A DNA stretch of 64,000 nucleotides from Hesperophylax magnus (Eukaryota; Arthropoda; Insecta; Trichoptera; Limnephilidae). Position 1 is the first letter of the stretch, and each line of letters starts with the position of its first letter. Below are positions 43,530-54,065 of this stretch, in pieces. A program made the translations under genes and the position numbers. The DNA is taken from positions 1 through 64,000 of the forward strand of contig JAIUSX010000718.1 in assembly GCA_026573805.1 (NCBI GenBank), read 5' to 3'. Under the pieces are notes generated by a model that saw nothing but the letters and a program-made list of their open reading frames with translations, did not search any database and was not told the DNA's origin.

Positions 43530-45054
43530 AGCCATACTTATTTTTATCCGTGTAGTATGTCAGGTTATGCGTAGCCTGGGAATAATTATATTTCTATTAA
43601 AAAATAAATTAAAATATCGTCATCTACTATCCACCCACCGCAGGTTGAAGACTGCCTAAATTTAGTTAGATAAACACAAAATAACTCCACGCATTGTTTG
43701 GGAATTTGGAAATTCCTACAGCAGAGTGGTTGCCATCGATTTGTGGGTGAGAAAATTCCGCCTCCAACTTGCTGAACTATTTTTCTAGCTATTCTGGGAA
43801 TTCACGTTGGTGGCTTTAGCTATATTCTATCGTTAAATCCTACATAAGGCAGTCTCTGCAGACATTCTTGGAATATTGTGGAAATGGAGAGAAGCAACAA
43901 CAGATAGGTGATGAGAGCTACTATTAATATAACTCTTATGGTATGTTAGTTGATGTTTTTAATATGACCCATATTGAAGTATTAAGCTGTTCTAATTAAA
44001 TTGAGGTCACTGTATAACAGGTTTTTGTTTCTTCTTCATTTCATTCAATAATTTTGTACTAATGTATGTATATTGAAGCCGTCTAAGATTTTTTTGAGTG
44101 TTTTTTAATGTGAATATTGCACAAGATCCCCAACTGCTCTCTACTGTCCATAGCCAGGGGACTTTGGCATCCCCAATTGGGTGGGGAAGGGGAGGAGGTG
44201 GGAAGAAGAGGATTAGATAGTACCTAGGTATTCAAATCTGCACACGGCTAAAGCCATTTCAAGCAACGTTTTTATTCTTGAATTATTCTTTCATCAGGGC
44301 GTTAAAGTAAAGCTCTAAAAATGATAATCATTTAAAATAAATCTACCATGTAACACATTAGGGTGCGATGTAGAGTTTAGATCTAATCGAAGTAAAATAT
44401 GTGTTGTGTGGATTATAAATTGTTAGATTTCAGGCTTGGAGGTGTTGAATTAAATTATTAATTAAAGGGTCAGTTGTTTCACAAAATTTGAACAATTCAT
44501 CAAATTTCAAAGTTCGACGAAAGTTCTGTTTTTATTTCAGTTCTGATGCACAACTGGTCCATTGTGAAATAATAACAGTACCTGAATAGAACTTGAAGTT
44601 TAAATTCGATGAATTGCTCAAATTCTGAAACAACCCGCCCTAAGGAAACTTATTATTGTTCGTTCATAGATGGCGATAATTTAATTATTTTAGAAAAAAA
44701 AACACTTTTGACAAGATTTGGTTATTCTTACGGATAATTTTTTTTTACATTAGCTCCACACAGGAGACCCGGGGGAAGTAATTTCTCTCAGGGCCTATGT
44801 AATCTTCGGGGATGCTGTGTGAATGCTGCTAAGGCAATGTAAGGAGAGAAAGGAGAGGAAGATCGAACAATTCATCTTAATGTTTTGAAGCACAAATCAG
44901 CGCCATCTATCTACGAATAACTCAGTTTATGAATAATTTTATGTTTACCCTAACAGTAAACCTTCTTGTTAAACCTTGGTGTTTTTTCTGTGCTTCCCCT
45001 TATCTCACCTATCGACAAAATATATAGGTGTGTTACTATTATTTACGACGTATA
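43530..45054. other. no gene recognised
   Basis: AT-rich DNA apart from the repeat at 44125-44285 and a GC-richer ggagacccggggg segment at 44760-44860. No coding potential seen. Confidence 0.4.
44125..44285 (+). repeat. copy of ggcatcccc dispersed repeat
   Basis: ccccaactgctc, ggcatccccaattggg, gtacctaggtattcaa and cacggctaaagccatttc are shared with 31905 and 16600. This copy joins both halves, showing they belong to one family. Confidence 0.7.
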
Positions 45055-45498
45055 CTAGCGCAAACCCGTAATAAATCACGGGATATTATGTTCGTAAATC
45101 TGCTTAGACTGTAAATAACACTTTCTTGAAAATAAAAAAGCGCAAACCCTTGAAAAATCACGAAATCTGAATTTACTTGCCAAAATTAACCCAAATAAAT
45201 TTAAACGAAATAAATACACATTTCAAATATAGAATTAAAATAATTTTCCGGTAAAAAACAATCTATTTTAGGTAGGTACTTTATCGAATGTTCGAATTTT
45301 CGACACATCAGCTCCAATTTTGAAAATGACAATTAAACGAATTTTATGTAAAAATATATCATATTATAGGTAGGTACTTTCTTCGCTTGTCTGAATTCTT
45401 ATCAGAATCAGTTGCAATTTAAAATACTACTTAAATTCAAAGAAATTCGAGTTCATTGTACCAGAGTTTCAATCGCAGACCGAAATTAGTATTTTTGA
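45055..45498 (-). mobile_element. non-autonomous Helitron, about 444 bp
   Basis: The minus strand starts TCAAAAATACTAATTTCGG after A and ends with hairpin cccgtgatttattacggg, tttgcg and CTAG before T. A second similar 3'-like motif (cgcaaaccc-ttg near 45138) lies inside, suggesting tandem ends. Confidence 0.75.
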
Positions 45499-45499
45499 T

Positions 45500-46360
45500 T
45501 TAAGGCGACACAATACCCTGATAACGGGGATTTGCCCCGACGCTCACATTTTAATTATTTCTGATGAGCTTATTACTAAAATCTTAAATGTTTCTAGAGG
45601 GATTCGAAGGGATGCAAGTTATTTATATTTAAGATTAATAAAAACAGGACCTTACAATTAAATATATTATGTAAAACGATAAGTACATTTTATTAAATGT
45701 AAAATGTTGTGAGATAAGCGGCAAGTACCAGATTTTATTTTTCTAGACGATGAATTAGTAACTTCCCGACGACTCCCTCACAAAAGATTAGAGATTTTAT
45801 TAATGTATTCATAAGAATTAATTAAAATAAAAACACTCGCGAAAATTCAATTTCTGGCCAGATACACGAAAGTCGACCGCCAGTACTCCAAAACTCTGGA
45901 TTGTGCGTAGTATATTTGTGTGCGCGTTGGTAAGGAGTTAGTACGTAATGACTCAGACGCCGCCAAAGTTCCGGCCTGTAAGGTTGTGTGTCACCCGGCC
46001 CGTCGCTCAGGTCATTTCTTTTACGTATTTTTTATTTAATCAAACGATTACTTTGAAATCTATTAGTGAAATTTTCTGTTTTTTATAATTTAACTTCTTC
46101 CTCAAGTGAGTAAAGGTTTTTTATATAAATAATAACCAATACAAAAGAATACATTATTAAATGCGTAAATGTGTAGGCACTTGAGAAAAAAGATGACACT
46201 AAAGTATTGTCGTTATGTTATTATGTATCATTTCTAGCCCAAGTAGACTTTTTTACTATTTCCTTTTTTTCACGACACTTGGCAACGCGGCTGTCTGTCC
46301 GGTTGTCACAACCAGCGGCACAGAATGTTATAGAGTGCCCCTTCACTAGAATCGTTTTCC
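45500..46360. other. no gene recognised
   Basis: AT-rich with one GC-richer spot (45940-46010). Nothing identified. Confidence 0.4.
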
Positions 46361-46362
46361 TA

Positions 46363-46395
46363 GTTTTATTTATTTACGCCCTACTGGGCTTTTAC
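46363..46395 (-). mobile_element. LINE tail (family C)
   Basis: The minus strand has taaaagcccagtagggcgta followed by (aaat)n. The same end occurs at 63515-63575 (minus) and, diverged, 61010-61050 (plus). Confidence 0.6.
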
Positions 46396-46562
46396 ATTAA
46401 TTTCTAATTATACAGTCATGTTAGTTGTAACAATGGAATATCTAATAAATTATGGTAAAATAAAAGGAGTTTTTTACTAAGGAGTGGTATTCTCTTATAT
46501 TTCAATAAAGTGTTTGTGAAGAGTTCGTTTCATTACTAATACTCCAGGGCAATTACCGATTC

Positions 46563-47036
46563 GCGATCGTAATTATTCCGGTAGTCCCAATTTTTTTATA
46601 TGTTTTATAAACTGGTCCCCTGATGTAAAATCTGAGTTTCTGACCTTGGCACACCTGTGCTCGCGCCGCCATTTTGAAAAAAACCGGCCGAAATCGCTCC
46701 AAAATCTAGTTTTTCCAAAATATCTCATTCCCAATGCAAATTTCGGCTAAATTAGCTAAACAATTAAAGTAGAACATAAAATTACTTACAACTTTTGTGT
46801 AAACAATTTTCTTCAATCTCTAATAGGTACCGAGGTAGAAAGTCGTATTTTTGAAAAAAACAAGTTTTTTGCGCGACTAGCTTTGGTTTTTTGTAAATAT
46901 CTCGTTTCCAGTACAATTTTGTGAAAAAATTATTGATACTAATTTTGTAGAAAATAAAATTTCATAAAATAAATAGGTATTTAATTTATGTGTTTTAACT
47001 CTAATATGTATCCAAGCTCTAATCCACCAAAACCAG
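46563..47036 (+). repeat. left arm of long inverted repeat
   Basis: Outer end gcgatcgtaattattccgg, inner end ccaccaaaaccag. Pairs with 52394-52878 over its whole length. Confidence 0.9.
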
Positions 47037-47348
47037 TTAAATTACCCAACAACAAATTTTTGAAATTCGAAAGTTTTTTTTCCATAAAACAAAAACTCTG
47101 CATCGAAAGTTTTTCTCCATACAGACAATTAGACATATGTCACCTATAAAGTACCTAAAGTCATTCGAATATTAAAAAGAGTCATTAATCTTTTAAGTTT
47201 AGATTGTTAGATCATTTGTTGTAGATAGAATTGTGCAATTATCTCCCCAAGTTACTGCACTTACTTACGTTGAAATGATTTTTAAATTTAAGGTAAAATT
47301 GAACAAATTTATAATAAATCTCTTGGCTAATATATACTTACGTTTCAG

Positions 47349-47433
47349 TTAAATATGGGAAAACAGAAACAAAAGGAGTTTTATCCCGAACAAAATTACG
47401 GCACCAAGGAAAATGTTTAACGGAATGGAGAAG
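47349..47433 (+). CDS. exon-like segment 1 inside long-TIR element
   Basis: Acceptor cttacgtttcag, donor gaag|gtacta. It reads KYGKTETKGVLSRTKLRHQG and KCLTEWRR; basic, one Cys. Phase matches segment 2. Protein family not recognised. No promoter or first exon seen. Confidence 0.35.
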
Positions 47434-47544
47434 GTACTACTTAAATACACACATAAAAATAGATCTTTGGGATACGTTTTTTACAGAACATAATTGTACA
47501 ATGTCAGCTTAAATAATTTTATATATGTAGATATATACATATAT

Positions 47545-47705
47545 ACGCAGTCGATAAACTTCTGAGCATATTGAATTTGGAGTATAAGAAGTAAATTAAT
47601 TTTGATTTCCGGTGACATATTTTTATTTTTACCGAAATGCATTTTTTACACCAAATAAGCTCAGGAATTGTTGGTGAAAGTTTGTCGGGCATGTCTTAAT
47701 ACATC
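47545..47705. repeat. possible relic of the 5101-5457 MITE family
   Basis: Shares ataaacttctgagcatatt / aaataagctcaggaatt inverted arms and gaaagtttgtcgggcatg with the MITE ends, strongly diverged. Confidence 0.3.
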
Positions 47706-47762
47706 TCTAAATAATTAGGGAATAGAGACAGTATAAATAATTAACAATATTTCTCATTTTAG

Positions 47763-47853
47763 GAAAAATTCCGCAACACTTCATCCAGATAATATTGCAA
47801 ATAATAAAGAAAATACGAGTATTGTGTTAAACGCTATACCGACACTCAACATG
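47763..47853 (+). CDS. exon-like segment 2 inside long-TIR element
   Basis: Acceptor ctcattttag, donor acatg|gtaatt. It reads KNSATLHPDNIANNKENTSI then VLNAIPTLNM. Joins segment 1 within a codon and segment 3 in phase 0. Confidence 0.4.
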
Positions 47854-47957
47854 GTAATTTTTTCATAATTTCTGTAAATATAAAGTAAATAATATTAATT
47901 TTATATGATTAAATAAGCGCTCTAAAAAAATTAACAAAAACTGACATTATTTTTCAG

Positions 47958-48089
47958 CACGGACCAGAGATGAATGAACCTGAAAAGTTTTCACTATTTG
48001 CTGGCTCTAGTTCTTATGAAACTAACGTGCATGCCGTTTCCAGCCCAAACCTTAAAGCTAGGTCTGACGCAGGCATGGCGATTGTTGTC
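47958..48089 (+). CDS. exon-like segment 3 inside long-TIR element (partly triplicated)
   Basis: Acceptor tatttttcag. It reads HGPEMNEPEKFSLFAGSSSY, ETNVHAVSSPNLKARSDAG. From 47983 the sequence is repeated three times with a 107-base period, which shifts the frame at each copy, so the protein is disrupted. Function unknown. Confidence 0.4.
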
Positions 48090-48303
48090 AAAAGTTTTCA
48101 CTATTTGCTGGCTCTAGTTCTTATGACACTAACGTGTATGCCGTTTCCAGCCCAAACCTTAAAGCTAGGTCTGACGCAGGCATGACGATTGTTGTCAAAA
48201 GTTTTCACTATTTGCTGGCTCTAGTTCTTATGACACTAACGTGCATGCCGTTTCCAGCCCAAACCTTAAAGCTAGGTCTGACGCAGGCATGACGATTGTT
48301 GTC
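47983..48303. repeat. 107-bp tandem triplication
   Basis: Three near-identical copies beginning aaaagttttcactatttgct. Differences are single bases (aaactaacg versus acactaacg, ggcgatt versus gacgatt). Confidence 0.95.
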
Positions 48304-48329
48304 AACTTATATGTTCTCACAATATGTAA

Positions 48330-48932
48330 TATGATCGCTTATGCAAAGAAGCCAAAGAAAATTCCTCAACAATAAATAAATTATGTGTCGATAACCAACG
48401 TCTCCAAACAAACAATGATATTCTTACGAAGAAAATTGATTCTCTTGAACAATTTAATCGGAAAAATAATATAGAAATACAAATGGTTCCTGAGAAATCT
48501 AATGAAAATCCAGTGAACCTGTTTAAAAAACTTTGTTCAGCAGTTTCATTCCCAATTCGGACAGAAGAGATATTAGCTTGTCATCGTGTCCCTCAATCAA
48601 ACAAAAGCTCCATTCGACCTAAAAATATTGTAGTGGAACTACCTAGCAGCTATACCCGAGATGCTTTACTGTCTGCAGTAAAAAACTACAATAAAAAATA
48701 CCCAAATTGCAAACTCAACAGTGAACATCTGGAGATTACTGGAAAAACCCCTGTATATGTATCGGAACAACTTACTCCCAACAATAAAGAACTTCACGCC
48801 GCAGTACGTCACGCAGCCAAGGAAAAAAACATTAAATTCATTTGGGTACGGAATGGGAAAATATTTATTCGAAAAAATGAGAATTCCCCGGCAATATGGG
48901 CAAGTAGCAAAGACGTGTTAGAGAAAATCTAA
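48330..48932 (+). CDS. LINE ORF1 protein, N-terminally truncated
   Basis: The frame is open from about 48330 (DRLCKEAKENSSTINKLCVD...) though the first ATG is at 48483. The coiled-coil-like start (QRLQTNNDILTKKIDSLEQF) and the globular end (RPKNIVVELPSSYTRD, VYVSEQLTPNNKELHAA, IKFIWVRNGKIFIRK) match the baculovirus FP25-like ORF1 type found in many insect CR1/Jockey LINEs. It binds element RNA in those families. The true start is missing. Confidence 0.75.
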   Translation, partial: YDRLCKEAKENSSTINKLCVDNQRLQTNNDILTKKIDSLEQFNRKNNIEIQMVPEKSNENPVNLFKKLCSAVSFPIRTEEILACHRVPQSNKSSIRPKNIVVELPSSYTRDALLSAVKNYNKKYPNCKLNSEHLEITGKTPVYVSEQLTPNNKELHAAVRHAAKEKNIKFIWVRNGKIFIRKNENSPAIWASSKDVLEKI

Positions 48933-48977
48933 TTTCTGCATACATATACACATTTCTACATCCCTCTGATAATCAAA

Positions 48978-51860
48978 ATGGAAGTGTCTTTATATTATCA
49001 GAATATAAGAGGGATGAGAAGCAAATTAGATCAAATCTCTTTAAACACTCTCTCCTCAAACTATGATGTTATATGTTTAACAGAGACATGGCTAAATTCC
49101 TCAATTCAAGATGCAGAGATACTGGATAAACGATACACTATTTTCAGACAAGACCGAGAAAAACTAACATCCAGAAAGAAAGACGGAGGGGGAGTTTTAA
49201 TAGCTATCAAGAAAAACATTGTAGCCTATCAAATATATGATGAACCCTCTAATATTGAACATATTTGGGTAAGAATTAAATCAAACGGATCAAATAAAAA
49301 ATTTATAAATATTTGTATAGCTTATCTTCCACCAGATATTGCAACTGACGCATTTACTAATTTCATCAACAAGTGCCAAGATATCTGTATTAAATCACAC
49401 ATCAATTCTCATACATTAATACTGGGAGACTTTAATATCCCTTCCATTGAATGGTCAGTTAACGCCAACAATGATAGTAATTATGTTGAATCATTTGCTA
49501 ATCAAAAATCTTCATTGTTATTAGAATTTCTACATTTCTCTAACTTACATCAGTATAACTATACAAAAAATGTTAACGGTAGAATACTTGATCTAGCTCT
49601 CTCTGATTTTACGCTTAATGTTCAACCTGCCCTCGCTCTTTCTAAAATTGACGTGCACCATCCACCAATTGAAATGGATCTAACTATTAATACAATGCAC
49701 AATCTTAATGATAACCTTGAACGTCCTTTATTCAATTTCAAGAAAACTGATTATCTTAATTGTACCAATGAATTATCCCTAATCGACTGGACCCCAATGG
49801 TAACACTAAATTGCAATGAGTCTCTTCAATTCCTATATAATAGCATCTGGCCAATTATAGAGAAACACACACCAAAAAAAGTGAATAAAAACAAATATCC
49901 TATCTGGTATTCCAGTGTTGTTATCCATCAAATCAAAGAAAAAGACAAACTTAGAAAAAAATTCAAAAAGTTTGGGAATCCTAGAGACTATGATAGTTTC
50001 ACAATCCTACGATCAAGGGTCAAAACTGGAATTCACAAATGCTTCCAATCTTATATTAATTCTATCGAAGACACTTTACATCATAGTACAAAACCACTAT
50101 GGACTTATGCAAAATCAAAAGGTATGACTCACTTAATTCCTAAAATAATGCACTTCAATGAAACTGTAGCAAACAATGGTCATGAAATTAGTGAACTTTT
50201 CTCAAATTACTTCTGCTCTGTTTTTAATACAAATGATGTATCAAATCAACATGTAAATTATGATTCTCAAGAAAGTACCTATGAGCTCAGTCATGTCGAA
50301 ATTTCAAAGACTGAAATATTCAACGCTATGAAATCACTAAACTCAAACAAAGGTCCAGGTCCAGATGCCATTCCACCATTATTTATATCAAACTGTGCTA
50401 AATCTCTTGTTTATCCTCTTCATGTTATATTTCGTAAATCTCTTAAAGAAGGTGTTTTTCCTGATCTTTGGAAAACAGCACGTATCACTCCTATCTTCAA
50501 ATCTGGGAATAAAAGTGACATCTCTAATTATCGCCCAATAAGTATACTCTCATGTTTTGGGAAAATTTTCGAATCCTTAATCTATAAAAGCATTTTTACA
50601 CATTTTAAACATATTTTAAGTTCTGTTCAGCATGGATTCGTATGCAAAAGATCCACTACCACAAATTTAATCGAATATGTAGATTTTTTATGTACCAATT
50701 TTGACAAAAGAACACAAGTAGATGCAGTCTATACTGATTTCCGAAAGGCTTTCGATAAAGTCAGTCATCCTCTTCTGATCCAAAAACTAAAAAGAACAGG
50801 TTTCCATGGCAACCTCCTGAGATGGATCATATCTTATATCTCTAACAGGAGTCAATATGTACAAGTTAATAGTTATGAGTCCTCTCCCAAACTTGTCACA
50901 TCTGGTGTCCCTCAAGGATCCCATTTAGGACCACTACTCTTTATTATATTCATAAATGATCTAACGGCAAAACTTTTTTGTAAATGTTTACTATATGCGG
51001 ATGACTTAAAAATTTTTCAACCCGTGAATTCACAAGAAGACTGCAAAACTTTGCAAAAAGACCTCCTCACATTGTCTCAATGGTGTATAGATAATAACAT
51101 GGAATTAAATATTGGCAAATGTAATGTCATCTCGTTCACGAGAAATGTCCGTAAAATTGATTTCGCTTACACGATCTGTGATGAAATCCTAAAACGAGTA
51201 GACTCCATTAGAGATCTGGGAATCTTACTTGACTCGAAGCTAACCTTCAGAAACCATTACCAAAACATTGTCAATCAGGCTAATAAAATGCTCGGTTTCA
51301 TCACCAGAGTCACTAAATCATTTAAGAACACCAGTAGCTTCAGAATCTTGTACTACTCATATGTAAGAAGCATCTTAGAGTACGGCTCTGTGATTTGGTC
51401 ACCACATTATGCAATTCATAGCAGGAAAGTGGAGTCCGTTCAAAAAAAATACTTAAGAATACTAGCTTACAAATCTGGAGTACATCGGAATCTCAGTAAC
51501 TATGCTGAAAGACTTACTCACTTTAAAGAAATCTCACTCGCCAAAAGAAGAAACGTATCAGATATAATCTCTCTGTTTAAAATCATTAACAATGTATATG
51601 ATTCATCTTTAATTAATCAAATTAACCTTAATATAAGACCGAAATCCACAAGAAACCCTGAAACCTTTTGGATAGATACTTGTCGTAGTAATACAAGTTT
51701 TTTCAAACCAACATCGAGAATGACTCGATTGTATAATAGATACTGCAATCTTCTAGATTTAGATATATTTTCAAACTCAATTAATACCTTCAGAAAGAAC
51801 TTACACATACTTATACCTGATGATTTCATTTTCTTTACCAATCACCTACTTATGCATTAG
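48978..51860 (+). CDS. LINE ORF2: endonuclease + reverse transcriptase
   Basis: 960 residues, no stop. Residues 1-235 are the APE-type endonuclease: YYQNIRGMRSK, LTETWL, GGGVLIAIK, LILGDFNIPS, and DVHHPPI where most relatives have S-D-H. RT from about 450: KGPGPDAIPP, WKTARITPIFKSG, NYRPISILSC, YTDFRKAFDKVSHPLL (motif A), SGVPQGSHLGPLLF (motif B) and LLYADD (motif C, near 675). The C-terminus has LEYGSVIW and VESVQKKYLR. Endonuclease nicks the target and RT copies the RNA at the nick. Complete and likely functional. Clade placement (CR1 versus Jockey versus Daphne) needs a tree. Confidence 0.93.
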   Translation: MEVSLYYQNIRGMRSKLDQISLNTLSSNYDVICLTETWLNSSIQDAEILDKRYTIFRQDREKLTSRKKDGGGVLIAIKKNIVAYQIYDEPSNIEHIWVRIKSNGSNKKFINICIAYLPPDIATDAFTNFINKCQDICIKSHINSHTLILGDFNIPSIEWSVNANNDSNYVESFANQKSSLLLEFLHFSNLHQYNYTKNVNGRILDLALSDFTLNVQPALALSKIDVHHPPIEMDLTINTMHNLNDNLERPLFNFKKTDYLNCTNELSLIDWTPMVTLNCNESLQFLYNSIWPIIEKHTPKKVNKNKYPIWYSSVVIHQIKEKDKLRKKFKKFGNPRDYDSFTILRSRVKTGIHKCFQSYINSIEDTLHHSTKPLWTYAKSKGMTHLIPKIMHFNETVANNGHEISELFSNYFCSVFNTNDVSNQHVNYDSQESTYELSHVEISKTEIFNAMKSLNSNKGPGPDAIPPLFISNCAKSLVYPLHVIFRKSLKEGVFPDLWKTARITPIFKSGNKSDISNYRPISILSCFGKIFESLIYKSIFTHFKHILSSVQHGFVCKRSTTTNLIEYVDFLCTNFDKRTQVDAVYTDFRKAFDKVSHPLLIQKLKRTGFHGNLLRWIISYISNRSQYVQVNSYESSPKLVTSGVPQGSHLGPLLFIIFINDLTAKLFCKCLLYADDLKIFQPVNSQEDCKTLQKDLLTLSQWCIDNNMELNIGKCNVISFTRNVRKIDFAYTICDEILKRVDSIRDLGILLDSKLTFRNHYQNIVNQANKMLGFITRVTKSFKNTSSFRILYYSYVRSILEYGSVIWSPHYAIHSRKVESVQKKYLRILAYKSGVHRNLSNYAERLTHFKEISLAKRRNVSDIISLFKIINNVYDSSLINQINLNIRPKSTRNPETFWIDTCRSNTSFFKPTSRMTRLYNRYCNLLDLDIFSNSINTFRKNLHILIPDDFIFFTNHLLMH

Positions 51861-51869
51861 CTCCACTAT

Positions 51870-52075
51870 ATATGATTCGTGCGTGCATATGTGTATATAT
51901 GTTTGCATACAATATGCGTACAGTGTACACACTTATGAGTGTGTTTGTATTTAAATGTGTATGTACGCATCTATGTATGTGTGTATATATGTATGTATGT
52001 GTATTTATATGTGTATTTAGATGTATGCATGTATGCGTATACATATATATGTATAATATATTAATAAGTATGTAA
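51870..52075. repeat. TG/TA-rich microsatellite in LINE 3' UTR
   Basis: Imperfect tgtgtatatatgtatgtatg runs. Frames of 64-67 codons on both strands here are artefacts. Confidence 0.85.
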
Positions 52076-52283
52076 GTTTCTTCCTAATAATTGATTTCGA
52101 TCCTCATTGTTTTTATATACACTCTTTTAATTAAATTTATTATTACTGTAACTAACCAATTATTATTACACAAATAATATTGAGATGAATGTTGTGCTCA
52201 CCTATAATTAGAAACATCATTATAACCATGTATAAATGTAAATTACTGTTAAAATTATGTGATGTATTCTGTTGGCGAGCCAA

Positions 52284-52314
<31 letters not shown>

Positions 52315-52393
52315 AAAACAACAATAATTGTTGAAGAAAAATAAAATTAAGGAATGAAATTTAAAACACTTTACCTCTGTTTCAATTTTTGGC

Positions 52394-52878
52394 CTGGTTT
52401 TGGTGGATTAGAGCTTGGATACGTATTAGAATTAAAACACATAAATTATATACCTATTTATTTTATGAAATTTTATTTTCTACAAAATTAGTATCAATAA
52501 TTTTTACACAAAATTGTACTGGAAACGAGATATTTACAAAAAATCAAAGCTAGTCGCGCAAAAAACTTGTTTTTTTCAAAAATATACGCACCTTTACGAC
52601 TTTCTACCTCGGTACCTATTAGAGATTGAAGAAAATTGTTTTCACAAAAGTTGTAGGTAATTTTATGTTTTACTTTAATTATTTAGCTAATTTAGCCAAA
52701 ATTTGCATTGAGAATGAGATATTTTGGAAAAACTAGATTTTGGCGCGATTACAGCCGGTTTTTTTTAAATGGTGGCGCGAGCACAGGTGCGCCATTGTCG
52801 GAAATTCAGATTATACATCATGGGATCACTTTATAAAACATATAAAAAAATTGGGACTACCGGAATAATTACGATCGC
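52394..52878 (-). repeat. right arm of long inverted repeat
   Basis: Inner end ctggttttggtgg, outer end ccggaataattacgatcgc. Contains the same cgcgcaaaaaacttg and tctacctcggtacctatt phrases in reverse orientation. Confidence 0.9.
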
Positions 52879-52976
52879 AACCCCCTTTTTGGCGCTATGT
52901 GTACTGGCCTATAATACGGAATCCCCAAATATATCGACAACATTCTCACATTTATAACCCAGATAACATGTAGGTA

Positions 52977-53185
52977 CGTTTATCATCAACAAATCAATAC
53001 AAAAACCGACCAATATCATATAACAACAAAGGCAAAGGCATATGGCAACAAAGAAAAAAAAAACAGGTATCCGCTAGTAAGCAGGGTGAAAAAAATCAAA
53101 GGCAGAATAAAGAACACAGAAAAAATGTGCAATTAATGCTTGCTTCTAGACTCAGCAATATACCACCTCTATCTATATTACAGCA
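52977..53185 (+). other. open coding-like fragment ending in a donor-like site
   Basis: The frame reads NNKGKGIWQQRKKKQ, NQRQNKEHRKNVQLML and SNIPPLSILQQ, then cag|gtaatt. Basic and Gln-rich. It could be a LINE ORF1 remnant or an exon; not identified. Confidence 0.25.
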
Positions 53186-53499
53186 GGTAATTTATACACT
53201 TGTATATACCCGTCTATACGTACTTATACGCTCGTGTGTATAATTCCAAAATTTGATTGAAAAGTGAATTAACATAATGTTTCTAATATTGTTTTTATTT
53301 CATCACGAAAATACTTAATATATCAATAATCCGATGCCGAAAGGACCGATTTCACCGGAGAAAAATTCTGAGCAAGTAATAACTGATTTAAACATATAAT
53401 TTTATTATGAACGTATTGAAGTCGTAAAAAATTTTCAAATACATATTTCCCATACATATTGTTTTCAATTATATATCCGTAATAGAAATTTTAAACCGT

Positions 53500-54065
53500 T
53501 AAATATTTATGTTATATACAGAAAGCCTACCTCAAACATTAACGAATTCTTAATGTATCATGAATCTATTTTAAATAACTGTACAGATGATACCCTTATC
53601 TTTGGTGATTTCAACATTGACATTCTTCAAAAAAATAATACATCTCTTAAATACATCAACACGCTAGACTCATACAACTGTTTCATATGTAACACATCCT
53701 ATCCTACACGAGTAACAGATGCCTCTACTTCTCTAATAGACCATATCATCTCAAACAGACAAAATATTTCCTCAACTACTGCAAATATAGATGCCTACCT
53801 AAGTGATCATAACATTTTGATATTAGATTACCAAAACAGCTTGAAACATCACACTAATAATAGAATACATTCTTTTTCAAACAACACCAAAACCGCTAAA
53901 AACATGTTAAAAACATATGTAGAATCCCACAACTTTCCACACGAAACCACCAGTAATGCCAATGAAATCTATAATAATTTTAATGAATACATCAAAACAG
54001 CAATAAAATCATCCCAACATAAATCTGAGTTACGCATAGGAGACCAACGGAGGGGAGGGGTTTGA
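53500..54065 (+). pseudogene. LINE endonuclease, C-terminal part
   Basis: Readable from FKPLNIYVIYRKPTS through LIFGDFNIDIL, SYPTRVTDASTSLIDHI and LSDHNILIL: the last motifs of an APE-type endonuclease with intact SDH. The N-terminal half is missing. The frame ends at a G-run (gaggggaggggtttgatg) by a one-base frameshift; the other frame continues into the RT. Confidence 0.85.

Larger units (their letters stand above)
48302..52326 (+). mobile_element. LINE with intact ORF2, 5' truncated in ORF1 (CR1/Jockey-like)
   Basis: Two ORFs separated by 45 bases, a 3' UTR with TG-rich microsatellite, and a (taaa)n tail (52282-52312). The 7-base attgttg at 48295-48301 and 52327-52333 may be the target duplication. 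It sits inside the long-TIR element. Intact ORF2 suggests a fairly recent insertion. Confidence 0.85.
46563..52878. mobile_element. structure with long (about 480-bp) terminal inverted repeats, unclassified
   Basis: 46563-47036 and 52394-52878 are reverse complements with few mismatches. Inside lie three spliced exon-like segments, a 107-bp triplication and a nested 4-kb LINE. Without the LINE the element would be about 2.3 kb. Outer ends start gcgatcgtaattattccgg; no target duplication was identified. It may be a DNA transposon of unknown superfamily carrying gene fragments, or two inverted copies of one repeat. Confidence 0.65.

Noticed and set aside
51850..52075. Small cysteine/tyrosine- and histidine/threonine-rich proteins
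   Set aside because: Translated TG/TA microsatellite in a LINE 3' UTR.
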